Positions 23,105-34,962 of a stretch of DNA of 64,000 nucleotides are shown here, piece by piece. The stretch comes from Adiantum capillus-veneris. Lineage: Eukaryota; Streptophyta; Polypodiopsida; Polypodiales; Pteridaceae. The translations under genes were made by a program, and so were the position numbers. The notes under the pieces are model-generated. The model worked only from the letters and a program-made list of their open reading frames with translations, was not told the DNA's origin and did not search any database. Location: positions 96,166,912-96,230,911 of the forward strand of contig CM043963.1 in the NCBI GenBank assembly GCA_014529385.2. Direction: 5' to 3'. How positions within the stretch are numbered: position 1 is the stretch's first letter; every line of letters starts with the position of its first letter.

Positions 23105-23560
23105 GATAGATCTTCAAGGTCTCTTGCGATAGTTTCCTACGACGTTAAAACAATCGTCTTCTCTCTCTCGTGGACCAGGCCACCATGGTCGTGCCCACCT
23201 CAGATCGTCAAATTCAAATGAGTCTAGAGGAATGGCCATTTGTTGCCAACCAAATGCACAGTGAAAGGCAAAATGTCGATAGTGATTGAGAAAAGAAGTC
23301 CAATATATACCACTTGTTGCATAAAGCAATTCAATTCTACAAATAAATTATCTCCATAATGCCCAGTCGTCGCCCACAATGCAGGATATTACCTTCTAGA
23401 TCTTAGACCACTTTACAGTGCAAATTCTCTCCACGATATAGAGCAATTGAAGAGGCAAAAGGCTGGCAATAGGATCACATAATATCTTACCAAAGTATGG
23501 TAGAAATTCCTTGGCCTAACAATAATGGAATAAACTTAGCATCAAATAAGAAAAAACCGC
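23105..23560. other. No recognisable gene
   Basis: Probable 5' flank and promoter region of GRAS copy 1 on the minus strand. I saw no clear TATA box or other element that I could defend. Confidence 0.4.
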
Positions 23561-23561
23561 C

Positions 23562-26500
23562 TTTTTTTTTTTGAAAAAGGTAGAAATTGAATTAATAGAA
23601 AAATTGGAAAGTGTACATGGACCCATAGGAGGGAGGAGGGTCACCCTCCACACTATCTCGCACGGGCGGCTTCAAATGGGATCGACGGTTGAGGTGATTT
23701 GGACCGCTAGATGCACATTTGTAAATCGGGACATTTGGTAAATTCAGGGAGAAAAGTAAATTCGGGTAGGCTTGTAAATTCGGGGCGGTCCGCACCCATG
23801 TCTTCAATTCGCGACCTCCCCACTGCAAGCCTTAAGCACTAACCACTACGTCCGCATGCATTCGTTAAAATATAGGTGGTTCGAGTATGTCATATTGTAA
23901 ATGTGGGCCGAGTAGTAAATTCGGGGCAAATTTGTAAATACGGGCAGACTAGTAAATTCGGGGAAAATGTCGAATCTGAAGGTCCACGATTGGCGCGCCC
24001 CACGTTTTCCTCCTCCACCATTGATCCCATTTGACCATGCCCGTGTGATATAGTGATGAGGTCTGCCCATGAAAAGAGGACTACATCATGAAGAGAATGT
24101 CTTTCATGGAAAGCCTAAGGGCTGAGTAATACAAAGGGATCTTTTTTCTCCATTGTCTCCACATAAGGACCTTCTGTAAGCTAGTGATAGAGAGGGAAGG
24201 CTCTACAGGAACAGTTATAATTTTTTTACAAAGGGAGGCTGAGCATTTCCTAAGCTCAATGAGCAGAGCATAAGAATGAATAGATTGAGACTGAAAAAGA
24301 GCTACATTCCTTCTTAGCCAAATGAACCATGGAATAATGCCCCTCCACATTGTCCACTTGGGTATATCCAATCTTTAACAGTTTCCAAGCAGAAAATCCT
24401 TGGCATCCACAGTGTGAGAACTGATTGCCACCACACTAAGGAAATAAGGGTGGAGAATCTTAGAAAGAATATGAACAGTTAAGGAAAAGATGAGGGATGT
24501 CCTCCACGTGTCTTTGGCATCGTGGGCAGATCCCTGAGCTAACACCATTTCTCCTAGTTTTTAAACCTGACCAAATCCCTTGATGAATAATTAACCATAG
24601 CAAGTAATTGTGCTTTATGGAAATTGGATAAGCCTAGTTACACAAAAACCTATATGTCCATTGTTTATAGCTCCATTGCATCCTCCACTTTCTATTGAGA
24701 TGGGTTTTGAGATCTTCTTGGACTCTTGATTTAGGTCTAAAGTTGGACTATATGTTTGCAACAGCCATTCCAAGCTTAGCTTGAAAAGAGTCAGCCCTTC
24801 GGGGGGAGATGCAGTTTTGCTAAGATTGAGTGAAGTCTGTTGAGACACTAGTCAGCATCTGGTGAGAAATATTGAATATACCCTAGAGAGCTTCTGTTGA
24901 TATTGGTTGATGAGCTTGAAAGAGGTATCCCCATTGTGCTTTAAAGCATCTATGGCCTCTCCTTGTAAGAGGAAGTCCTTTAATACCTGCAAAATAACCA
25001 ATCCAAGGAGAATCTTGAAGAAAAACCAGAGGTTAGAGTGAATCTTTTTGCCAAGCCTCCATTTCTCCCTTAGGGACTACCATGCCTGCCAAAATCTACA
25101 GATCAACTTGGAGTCAGGGGACAATATTATCTCTCTTATGGTTAGGTTCGACGAAGCTTTGTAGTCCTTGAGCTTGAATTTTGAGATATTTCTCTTGAGA
25201 AGATCTGCCCAAAAATTATCATAGTCAATACATCTCAGTATCCACTAACCTGCTAGTTTGTTAGAGATCAACTGTAGATTCAGAAGACCCAACCCCCCAT
25301 TTTCCTTAGGAGAGCAACAGATATCCCATAATACCTTGGAAACCTTGGTGTGTTGCAGGTTCCCCCCCCCCCCCTTGCCCAAAAAAAAAAAAAAAGAACA
25401 GGGAGGGAGTAGCCTGCAATTGATCCTTAGCAGGATACTAGCAAGCCAAGAAATAGATGATAGAAGGCATTATGTAATGATTTAACACGTAGGCCCTGCT
25501 TGCTAAGGAGGTGGGATGACCTTGCCATTTCTTAATCTTGCCTCTAATTCTATGAAGGACCCAATCCCACCTTTGTTTGAATGAGACTTTGAAGCCCATA
25601 GGAATACCCAATAACCCAAAGATATGCCCATTCTCTATTGGATTGCAACCAGCATCTGCGATGATTTGAGGTATTGAGCCTATGGAAGACTTAACACCAG
25701 TTTTAGCATGGTTAATGGCAGAGCCACTTGCAATACAAAAAGTGTCAAAACATTGCGAAAAGAATTCTATAGAATGTCAATCATTATGAATGAGGGCATT
25801 TGTGTCATCAACAAATTGTTGAAGACAGAGGTTGTGGCTGGCTCTAGGGATGTCAATACCCTCAATCTGTCCCTGAACCATTGCAGATATGACCAGCCAG
25901 CCAAGTGCATCTGAACATATTGCATACAGTAAAGGAGCAATAGGGCAACCCTATCTGATAGATCTCTCAACACGGATAGAATCAGTCAAATCCCCATCAA
26001 TATAGCTAGTTTTACAAAATCATTACCAAATAGTATTTGAACAAATTTGATAAAACATATCCCGAACTTTTTATCAATTAAGGATTGAAATATAAAGTCC
26101 CACTCTATTCTATCATAGGCTTTGTCAAAGTCAATTTTGGAAAAACAATAGAGCTGCTCTGATTCCTCTACATATTCAAAAGCTTCCCAAAGTGTGATGG
26201 TAGCATCCAGTGTGAATCTATCCTTGATGAAAGCCTTCTGCTCCGGAAGAATGATGCTATTCTTCTAGCTAGAGCCAAGGCAAAAATTTTATGAGCAAAA
26301 GTCAGACATGTTATAGGTCTCCAGTTCCCTAAGTCCTCCTTCCCCCCTCTTTTATGTATGAGTTTTATGTCACCAGTATTTAAAGAAGAAGGGAGAGCTC
26401 CAATCTACAAGGCTTTTGCCAGACCATCATCAAGTATCTCTCTATAAATTCATTACAGTGCTTGTAGAATTCATTAGGAAAACTATCAAGACCGGGAGAT

Positions 26501-27060
26501 TTCCCTTTCTTTAGAGCTTCTATGGTGTCCCTCAGCTCCCCTTCTGTGAGAGGGGGGTCACCATTTTTTGCTTGATTCTGGCAATGTGGGCCCTGGCTTG
26601 AGTATAACTTGCCCCTGTTCTTGGGGGAATTGAGAAGATGTCAACATAATAGTTCTTTGCCACAAACAGATTTTCTTTGTGAAACTTGGTAACATGTTCA
26701 TCTTTATCTTTCAGGAATTTTCTTGCCAGGGATGTCAATCTTTCTAGCCTAATAATTAATCACTGGTCCAGGCCATTGAATCCCTTGTAGAGAGGATCTC
26801 TTCTTTTCGTAACTGATCTTTAAGCTCTAAAAGTTCAGGGGGAGGAGGAATATCAGGAGAGATAGACTTCTCTACGTGAGAGATTTTATGTTGTATCATC
26901 ACTCTTTCTGATTTTCCTAATGGCCCTAGCCCTAGCTTTAAATTATGTAATCAACTTCCACGTATCCTTGATAGCTCTATCTCAAGCTTTATAAGCGGAC
27001 GGGAAAGAGTTGAAAGCTTGAAAAAAATTGCCTTATGTTTTGTATTCTTAAATAATACAC
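23562..27060 (-). mobile_element. L1-type LINE, 5'-truncated and decayed
   Basis: On the minus strand, from high to low coordinates: a coiled region ahead of RT (ELLELKDQLRKEEILSTRDS, near 26850); KKGKSPGLDSFPNEFYKHC (near 26500), LGNWRPITCLTFAHKIFAL (near 26310), FSKIDFDKAYDRIEWDFI (near 26130, palm A Asp), IRQGCPIAPLLYAICSDALG (near 25940) and QQFVDDTNALIHN (near 25815, the catalytic Asp-Asp). A zinc-knuckle-like ICPRCQRHVEDIPHLFLNC lies near 24515. These are the hallmarks of plant L1 ORF2. The element ends in a poly-A tail (T run 23562-23572). The endonuclease domain expected upstream is not found, so it is 5'-truncated. Many stops and frame changes are present. A CACTA-like MITE is inserted in the 3' part. 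Confidence 0.85.
23651..24055 (+). mobile_element. CACTA-like MITE (405 bp) with subterminal repeats
   Basis: Both ends begin with CACTA: the left reads CACTATCTCGCACGGGC and the reverse complement of the right reads CACTATATCACACGGGC. The first 44 bp of the two ends match at 35 positions and weaker similarity continues inwards for about 30 bp. Inside are eight copies of GTAAATTCGGG or close variants, four at 23721-23785 and four at 23897-23963, all in the same direction at a pitch of 17-19 bp. Inverted ends plus short subterminal repeats fit a non-autonomous CACTA (En/Spm) element. The 3-bp flanks (CCA and ATG) do not match. It lies inside the LINE 3' region. Confidence 0.7.
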
Positions 27061-27351
27061 TACGTACAAAGTTTTTTCTTGCACTAGTAGTAGGGAGCAT
27101 GATTGATTCTTTTGTGAAATTGTGTCATGATATAGTGTTAATAGACTCCTCCTTAAGCTCTAACTACATACAAAGACCTCACTAAACCCCTTATTGCCAT
27201 TATTAACTACAACTTTTTCTCCATCAATGCGTTTCCCTTCCACCAAATATCTCCCCCTCAAGACCAGAACGAACCAAACGTGCTTGTATTAATTCATTAG
27301 GCTAGATGATACCTTGGTGGGATACTTTGTTTGAGGGAAAAGAGAAAGGAC

Positions 27352-27467
<116 letters not shown>

Positions 27468-27599
27468 GCAATAGTCTACCGTTTCAACCATAACATCTCC
27501 ATACAAACTTCAATTTGGGCAAACTCTAGCTTCAACAGAAGAGGAAAACAACCTCTATGTGCTCATATCGAAGAAGAAAAAAAAGAGCAATGGAAGCCA

Positions 27600-28251
27600 C
27601 TTGTGTCACTGATAGTTTTCACACAATTTCAATTTTCTCCCATTCTATTCAAGTCATAGGATATCTTCTTCATTAAAAAACCCCACAAAGCTTGTGGAAA
27701 TGATGTTAAGATCAGAGACTCCAAAACTTTTACATTGTCATGGAATCAATGATAATGGCATACTTAGTCTTTTTACTATAAATAAGGAAGGTGAATATTT
27801 GTGTGCACTTGCTATGGAAAATGACACTCTACGAGCTTTTTGAGTAGAAAATGAGAATCTCAAGAAGACACTTGAGATGCCAATTTCATGCTTTATTAGA
27901 ATTTGAGGAAGAGGTTAAAGAGTCTAGGTGTACTCTTGTGTATATGAATGCTCTTAGAGAAAGAATGACAAATTTGAGCATAGCTATATATATCAAGAGA
28001 ATGAAACGTGATGTGAGCAACATACAGTGTGTGCGTGTGTTCGACCAAGTCATGGGCTAAAATATGTAATGGGAATGTAATGTCAAACTTGCCTATCACC
28101 TATGCAACAACTCAAGGAAAAGATGGAGACAATGTAGTGGAACAAAACAAGGACCATGAATGGGAATATGGTGTCAAACTTGTCTATCATCTATGCAACA
28201 ACTCAAGGAAAAGATGTAGACAATGTAGTGGAGAAAAACAAATACCATGAA
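27600..28251 (+). other. Flanking DNA with a 91-bp tandem duplication
   Basis: No gene is recognised. A frame at 27851-28060 (69 codons) has no known motif. Two adjacent copies of a 91-bp unit, 28071-28161 and 28162-28252, differ at roughly ten positions (for example TGTCAAACTTGCCTATCACC against TGTCAAACTTGTCTATCATC). The short-LTR element at 28252 is inserted at the very end of the second unit. Confidence 0.7.
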
Positions 28252-28394
28252 TGTCATGCCAAGGGTAGGACCAGGCGCGGCCAAGGTCCAGGACGGACAT
28301 GCAGTCAAGGGGGTCCCTATATTTAGTAGGCCAAGGGTCTATGTAGGGCATAGCTGGGTGGTGATGAGCATGTTCCAGTTCCCTATGCCTTTCA
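28252..28394 (+). repeat. Left LTR of giant short-LTR element
   Basis: 143 bp, TG...CA ends, about 96 percent identical by eye to the right LTR at 40487-40629. It is GC-rich in its first half, with CTATATTTAG and TCTATGTAGGGC in the middle where a TATA box would be expected (TCTATATAGGGC in the right LTR). Confidence 0.9.
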
Positions 28395-28395
28395 C

Positions 28396-28408
28396 TGGTA
28401 TCAGAGCT
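28396..28408 (+). promoter_or_regulatory. Primer binding site (tRNA-iMet)
   Basis: TGGTATCAGAGCT, one base after the left LTR. It matches the 3' end complement of initiator methionine tRNA and is the same primer used by the chromovirus and the copia element in this window. Confidence 0.9.
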
Positions 28409-28414
28409 TAGGGG

Positions 28415-28756
28415 ATGAAAGTAGCTATGGAGGAGGATTTCGGAGATGGTGCTCTCGCATGGCGAGGCATGGCTCCTCTTTTTCCCTCTCGTTCTTGCTT
28501 TCTTTCTCGATATCTTTTTGCAAGGCATCCCTCTCAATCTCTCTCGCAGCCATGGCAAAATTCGTGCATGGAATTGCATGCAATTGCATGGCTCTTCTCC
28601 GATGAGGCAAGCATGGAAGCTGAAGAAGCAAGCACCGTTGTTGTTGTCCCAAGTCGGGGAGGAAAAATCACAGCCCTCAGGACCGTGGGTAGCAACCCTA
28701 CGTTGGGGAACATGCGGATTTTCGACAGGAGCGAAACCAAGCGAGTTTGGGCTTGA
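28415..28756 (+). other. Open frame right after the primer site (113 codons)
   Basis: The first sizeable frame after the primer site of the giant element starts MKVAMEEDFGDGALAWRG and runs 113 codons. It matches no family that I recognise. An overlapping frame at 28446-28778 is similar in length, so neither is clearly coding. The related element at 58217 (minus) also has a long open frame (57592-58158) at the same place, but I could not align the two proteins convincingly. Confidence 0.25.
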
Positions 28757-29399
28757 CAGGAACTCCGCGTCATGCTAACGAATTCACGTTGTTGTAGCGC
28801 ATCCAGAAACTGTCCATAGCACGAGCCCTCATCCGATTCTCCATCGCGCAGACAGCAACGTTCTACACAGGTTATTTGCCAAAAAAAAAAATCATACTTT
28901 GCCAATTCCAAACATATTTTGGCCCTTCAAATTGCTTAAGGGCATGAGCCCACCCTGACCTATGCTCGTTCAGGGCAAGATACCGAGGAAAATTTGCAAG
29001 TACAAGGCCTCGCAAACGCAGGTTGCAGGTCACTCACGCAAGTCGGAGCTTACAAAAATTCTTCAAAATAATTTTTGAAAATCTGCCATTTATAAAGTAG
29101 CAAGGCCATATTTTTGGTAGCGATATGAACATCTTCGCAGGGTTCTTGGCACTCGAGCACGGCTTGATACTCAGCAAGGGTGTCGTCAAGGGCGATCCGC
29201 AACTGATCGGCACGTGCTGAAAGGCTAGATACCTGAAGGGCAAGAGAAATTGATCACCAAGAAAACTTCCTAACTATCTAGGGCTCTGCCCGTCTCCTCC
29301 ACCAATGTAGTGTGCACCGGAATAGGCCAAGATGAGTCTGCCTATCTCTCACGCTAGCAGCTCTTTATATTATGCATGAGAGGTAGTTACAAGCCGGTT

Positions 29400-31200
29400 C
29401 ACACTCAGGCCATCCAGCCACACACCACAATATGCACGTTTCTAAACAAGTCTTTAAATTGAAGGGTCCGCCACTTTCATCAAATGTTTATAAAAAGTCA
29501 AAAATGTTTTTTGCATTCTCGATATCCGTTGAAGTTGGATTTTCTAATGGCTCGAGGATTGTAGTTGTTCAAAATGGGCTTTGGGAACTTAAATCTGCAT
29601 TTTTTTCTATTATGTTTTTTACATGTGTGTGTGTGGAGATGTGTTTGACTAGATTTCAGATGCTCTAGAATGTTTTCTTTATCACAAGATATATAAGTGT
29701 CGATGAAATTAGTGATTTCTTCTTGATTTTCTCCAGTGTAGATAGGTGCGTCCTTTACCCAATGTTTCCCATGGTCATGTTCACTACCACGCGATTGGAA
29801 CTCTGTGATGAAAAAAATCATGAATGTGCTCGTATATGTGTGATGTTCGCTTCAACAATTGTCTTAAACATGACGTTCTATGGTGGTAGTACCTGGCACA
29901 TGTAACATGATTTCCTCTTATAAGGTCATTTAAGTTTAGCGGTTTATTTTGCTCTACAAGGCTAGTTGAAGCTAGGCTTTTGAGAACCTCTTGTAGTGGT
30001 TCCAATTGCGCTTTCCGTTTTGTGCATGTGATGAAGAAGGTAGGCAGCCCGAGCTATCAAATCATTGCAAAGAGATTTCTTTGAAGGCGCTCAAAATAGT
30101 ATGGAGAAGTTCTCAATCTTCTAAATATCTTTAGCCAATGTCTGTTTGTAAAATATCCTCAATGTTTTCTCTTGTCTTTACATCTCGTGTGAAAATTAGT
30201 TTGTTATTTACTGTAGCTTTTCGCAAACGCACCCATGCTAAAGTGTAGATTTGATGGATCATTATTTTTATTACTTTAAAAAAGATGTTGGTAATATGAC
30301 TTGCAAATTTTCAATCACTATTCATGAGTTCCCATTGGCAAAATTGTTGGAATGACTAGTGGTATAAGGTAGGTTTATTTTGTCACTGGCTCCCATAGAA
30401 TAAGGTAGGGAAGTTCAATTCTTCACAATGGTGATCGATAAAAAGGCCAAAAGGTTGCTTTCCCTTGCATTGTGCAAGAGTTAAAACTTTAAAAAAAGCG
30501 TAAAAAAAGCCATTTGAGTCTGTGAAGTTTTGTAAAAGTGTATCTGTGTGCGGTTTGATTGCCTCTTCATGCAGATCGGTGTTTCTTTCATTGCTCATGT
30601 GACTTTGACTGTCTCTGTCTACATCAACTGTTTCTGGTGTTACGTTCTCAAGCTTTGAAGATTGTCTATTTGTTTTTCCTTAAATAATTTTAATGGTATT
30701 TATTGTATCACTGACCTCGATTTTATGTTTTTGTATAAAAGAGTTTTAACCAGTTTGCATAGCGCATCAATAATAAGCTGAGGTTGAATTTGTCCACTTT
30801 TGTAGATAGATTTGTACTCAAGTTTTCTCTTTATTGCAACTCCTATTGTTGTATGTCAGAAAGTCAATTGTGGAAAGATCCTCTCTATTGTATCTGTAGT
30901 GGCTGGAATATTGATTATGCTTCCTTTTAGTAAATACTGTTCGTGGTGCAAGTACTGGTGTATTTGCAAAGATGTATTTCTTGGTGCAACCAGGTGCTCT
31001 TTTAGCTCATTAAGAACTGAGACTTTTTTTATAGGTTCATTTATGCGTATTAAGAAAGGTGACAAGAACTTTGAAACCTTTTTTTCTTACAGAAGCTCAT
31101 ACAATTTTGCATATTTTAATTGTTTTTTGTTATCACTTGCACTAATTGTAGTGGAAGTTTCATGCTCAATGAAGTTATCTCATATGAACATCTAGGAACA
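29400..31200 (-). pseudogene. Helitron replicase (Rep) remnant
   Basis: Reading the minus strand from high to low coordinates gives, in order: VLNELKEHLVAPRNTSLQIH, QYLLKGSIINIPATTDTIER and VAIKRKLEYKSIYKSGQIQP (31010-30770, the DUF6570-like N-terminal part); FGLFIDHHCEELNFPTLF (near 30430); SPYYFERLQRNLFAMI and LGLPTFFIT (near 30100-30040, Helitron-like N domain); LIRGNHVTCARYYHHRT (near 29905); then FQSRGSEHDHGKHWVKDAPI with KCRFKFPKP (29800-29600). The HUH nuclease motif, usually HIH in GSPHIHMLLW, is HDH here. The helicase domain is missing. Frame changes and stops are frequent. Rep would start rolling-circle transposition. The remnant is antisense to the element that contains it. Confidence 0.8.
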
Positions 31201-31209
31201 AGCTTTTCT

Positions 31210-32970
31210 TTAAAGGTCCATGGACACACTAATTGACAGGTCAAATTGCATGATTAACCAGGTATGCAATAGTTTTTGTTTTGGGTTTGATGACGTTTTT
31301 GAACATGCTATGTAGCTATTGCATGCAGGCACAAGCACGGCTTGTGACATTTCCGTACACATTCTACTTTTGTTGACTGCTTTGTTTGCAAAGACCAACT
31401 ATTTGGTTGAGGGATCAACATCAAGCACGGCTTGAGTACACCATAATTTGACAACCCACGTTCGTCGGAGGTTGAAGGTTGATGCAAAGGAAACTAAGGC
31501 AGGGCCTGTGACATACCCGATTACGGTATTCAGCAAGGCCGATTGGTAAGTATAATTTCAGGTAACTATCTACCATCAAAAACATTTTAGGAGAAAGGCT
31601 CCCTATAGCGACACTCCAACTAAACCGATTTGTGTCTTACGTTGGTTGTTAATTTTTGATCTCTCCTCGTTTTGCTATCTCGAGGCGGATGAAAGTAAGA
31701 TTTTAGGGAGCACGGCTCCATGCATTGGATGCATACTCGTTTCCAAGCCATTGCAGCTTGCTAGGGAGCAGGCAATATAGATACATGAAGCATCATGGAA
31801 AAAACATTGACATCAACAGCTAGGAGTTGAATGCAATGTTGACCACTATATGAATTTTCACAATGCCAACTTATCAAGCAAAGGTTGCTTTGAACAAGCA
31901 GTATTGGACAATCACTAACATTTGATAGCTCAGCTATAGATGATATCTTTCTCACTATCAGGCAATGTTATGATTCTTAATCAGTAGCAAAATTTGGCAA
32001 GGCCGTTTCCTTATGCCATTTTGACAAGGTCAATCTTTTTCTGCTCGGACATATGTATGTCACCAAGTGCATCTGTTAGATATGAGTACTTAGGTTACAT
32101 TCTTGTCTCATCCATTTGATGAACTTATGTGAAGCAAGGCTTCTATTTATGCATCTTGCATTGCGACTCCCCACGTTCGGCTTATGCTATGAGCATACAA
32201 ACTTTTGGGACGGACTTGACAATATGCTTGCAGGTTATTTCATTACGTCACAGACGGGCGTATATGATACAAGGGACGTATCTGTACATACGACATCTCC
32301 CACTCGTGCAGCATATATGGCTATGCACCATTTTTAAGCGAGTTTTATTCCACGGAATATCGGACCAACTGCTTACAGCAACGACCAGGTTAGCCGATTT
32401 TACAATCTTCTTATTTTTCAATATGTGCTTTGACATTTTTACATGAAGCAAGGCGTCTTCCTTGTGCCAAGGTACTGCCCAACGACTTGGCATCAAGGGC
32501 ATTGGCACACAAGTTCGGGAAATTGGAAAAATAGGGAATCTCAGCTCGCATAATCCCTACCAGTTTAAATTGTGCAAGGCACTTAGGGTTTTCGCTCTCA
32601 CGCTTGAGGCCATCACTTTTGCCAAGGGCTTAAGTTTATGTATGCATGGCATGCTAGCTAGGTGGATTCAATTCTACCACCTCCTGAAACACGTTTTCGC
32701 TACAACACAAGACACTTTGTTAAGGACACTAAAAAGCACCTAAATCACGGACTTGATTCAAAGGAAAAGTGCTATCATTACTCATACTAGTGTCATCACA
32801 ACCACATACATGGTAGGTGGGTCAGTCTATGACTTGTTTGTGTTTTTCTGTTACCTCTCTCGATGAGAGAGTCATAGCAGAAAATTGTGGCACGCTTATA
32901 TGATAAGCTGCACACGAGCATGGGCACAACATACACAAAGTCGTCACTTAAGGAAAGTTCCTCAGCCCAG

Positions 32971-33017
<47 letters not shown>

Positions 33018-33470
33018 ATTTCTCTCAAAGAATAAAGAAAACTTTTTAAGAATCTTTTAATACATGTTTTGCTCGCGAGTCAGCATGAGAAAAGGTGCTA
33101 AAAATCTGAGCTAGAAATTGGGCAAGACGCCCTCTACATTAGTCTTCATCATTTCATCGATTGAACACTAATTTCCATAAGGGCTATGAGCCACACACAT
33201 TGGCTAAGAGTCATTGTCAGATCTCGGGTACGACCCAACTGTTGGCATTCCTTGGGTGATTGTTCTTAAGATCAAACAGATCTACCCAGTGGAGTACACA
33301 ACGACGTTAATGGACAAGCAAGAGTCTTCTCATTACGGATGTTTAGGATGTCATTTTTGCACGACATGTTTTCAGTGCAACACTCGAGTTGAGATTTTGA
33401 TAACCATAAACTCAACTCAGCTGATCTATACCACAAATTTTAGATGCAACAAATTGTTGCGACAGCATGG
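31210..33470 (+). other. Internal region of giant element, no recognised gene
   Basis: No protein family is recognised. The words GCAAGG and CAAGGC recur unusually often (for example at 31538, 31993, 32134, 32447, 32570). A 73-codon frame at 32116-32337 has the pattern LCEARLLF...P.FGLCYEHTN, and a matching segment occurs on the minus strand at 56649-56458 inside the related element (LCKARLQF...PKFTICYQHTN). A CT microsatellite lies at 32969-33011. Confidence 0.5.
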
Positions 33471-33479
33471 CTGTCCATA

Positions 33480-34250
33480 AGAGCTACACTTTACACTTGT
33501 GTGGGTCTCTTGCTCTCTCTATAGCACTACAAGTGGCTATGGACGCATTTTTTTGGGGTAAGACCCCGTGGGTGTTTACTAAATCACCCCATAGGCATTG
33601 AGGATCACAGTTTGATCTATTCCCTTTATAGTTTCAAGGAAACAATTCCGCAATCTACCACGCGGTAGCAGAAAAATTCAACTTTCCAAGTTGATTCTCA
33701 TCATTCTGTACACGGTTGACTATGTTGGTTATCGTTACCTACTAGTTGAACAGTTTCTACAAAGGGTCTTACCAAGGGGTTTGACTACGTAGATTCTACC
33801 CAACGGGTTTGGATTGCTAAGGCAACACCCAGGGTCTCGAGTGCAATGTTGCTTGTTTTTTTTCACAGGTGGGAGACGTACTCCTGTGCATTTGAATACG
33901 GGTAACTGAATTTTCAGTTCAACCCCTAGGGCCATGCCAAGGGCATGTCGGAACAAGTATTTTGGGCCGTAGTGTCCAATGTACATTATGCGGTTATGAA
34001 TCCACTTGTCAGATTTGAGTTGGCATATGTTGCACATGGGATACAACATGGTCTAAGGACTCGAGGAGTTCGGTTTAGCCAGTGTGGAGCAATGAATGAG
34101 GGTCCCTCTCACTCTTGTCGCGGAGTGTTTACAGTTACCTCCACACACAAGTACATCTTGTACTTGAAGGATGTACTTTTACAAACATCCTTACATGAGA
34201 CATATTCCACATGTGGAGAATATGAGTCTCTAGACTGACACTGGTGCCCA
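33480..34250 (+). repeat. Dispersed repeat X, copy 1
   Basis: This segment is collinear with 49130-49870 on the same strand. Matching landmarks, in order, are TTTCAAGGAAA, CAAGTTGATT, CTACTAGTT, ACCAAGGG, TGTAGAATCT against CGTAGATTCT, GGGTT(T/G)GGATTGC, GGCAACACC, TGAATNNGGGTAA and CATGGTCTAAG. The frame 33945-34238 (97 codons) is not recognisable. It may be part of an LTR or leader of a gypsy family, because the second copy lies directly before a decayed gag. Confidence 0.65.
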
Positions 34251-34962
34251 TTATTTCAAGTATGTGTCACGACAAAGTCCCTAGGTGATGGTCAAATCTG
34301 TTTTCTAGACCATTTTCAGCACGCCGTATCAGGAGCAATTTCGGCGGCCAAAATATTGTCGGCGGATACTTAGAATGACTTGTTCAGGTACAAGTACTGC
34401 TAAACAACATTACAAATGGTTGTTTATACATATAGCAAGGCTCTAAGTTCTTAATGAAAAAGTTTTATTGTTTGTCCCTAGAAGTGATTAATGTTTCACC
34501 TTCTATTATGGTTCAAACATTTTAGCAAGGCTTGCAAATGATTGCAGCAGAAAATATTTAGTTTCTTTTTTGAAATATTTCTATTCCTCTTTAATGTGTG
34601 CTACAAGCATCACATTCACGATAAGTATTGGCAAAGCTAATCATGGATATATAGGTTCAAATCTGTTTTTTGCTAAATGCATGCACAGTAGGTGTTATGG
34701 GCCCTAGTGTTTAGCAAAGGCTGATTTGGAGAAGCATGCATATTCATCACATCCGTTGCTTATGAAGGATTTTGCACTCTATGTGCAGTATCTCTCTGAG
34801 CTTACTCTTGGATCTACTAGTCACCAATAGAGGTCATGGCTCAGTTTGGGTGCTTGTGGATTTTTCACGTTAACCAAGATGGTTATTCATCAGGAAATTG
34901 TTGTTGCTCAGCAATGTTGTATGCTATTGTGATCCCCGTTTATGGGCCATCTGGGAGGACTG

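Noticed and set aside
28534-28911. A 125-codon minus-strand frame after the giant element's primer site
   Set aside because: It overlaps plus-strand frames of similar length and has no motif; neither strand can be preferred.
30812-31195. A 127-codon plus-strand frame with hydrophobic stretches, possibly a membrane protein
   Set aside because: It is the antisense shadow of the Helitron Rep N-terminal region, which matches a known family on the minus strand.
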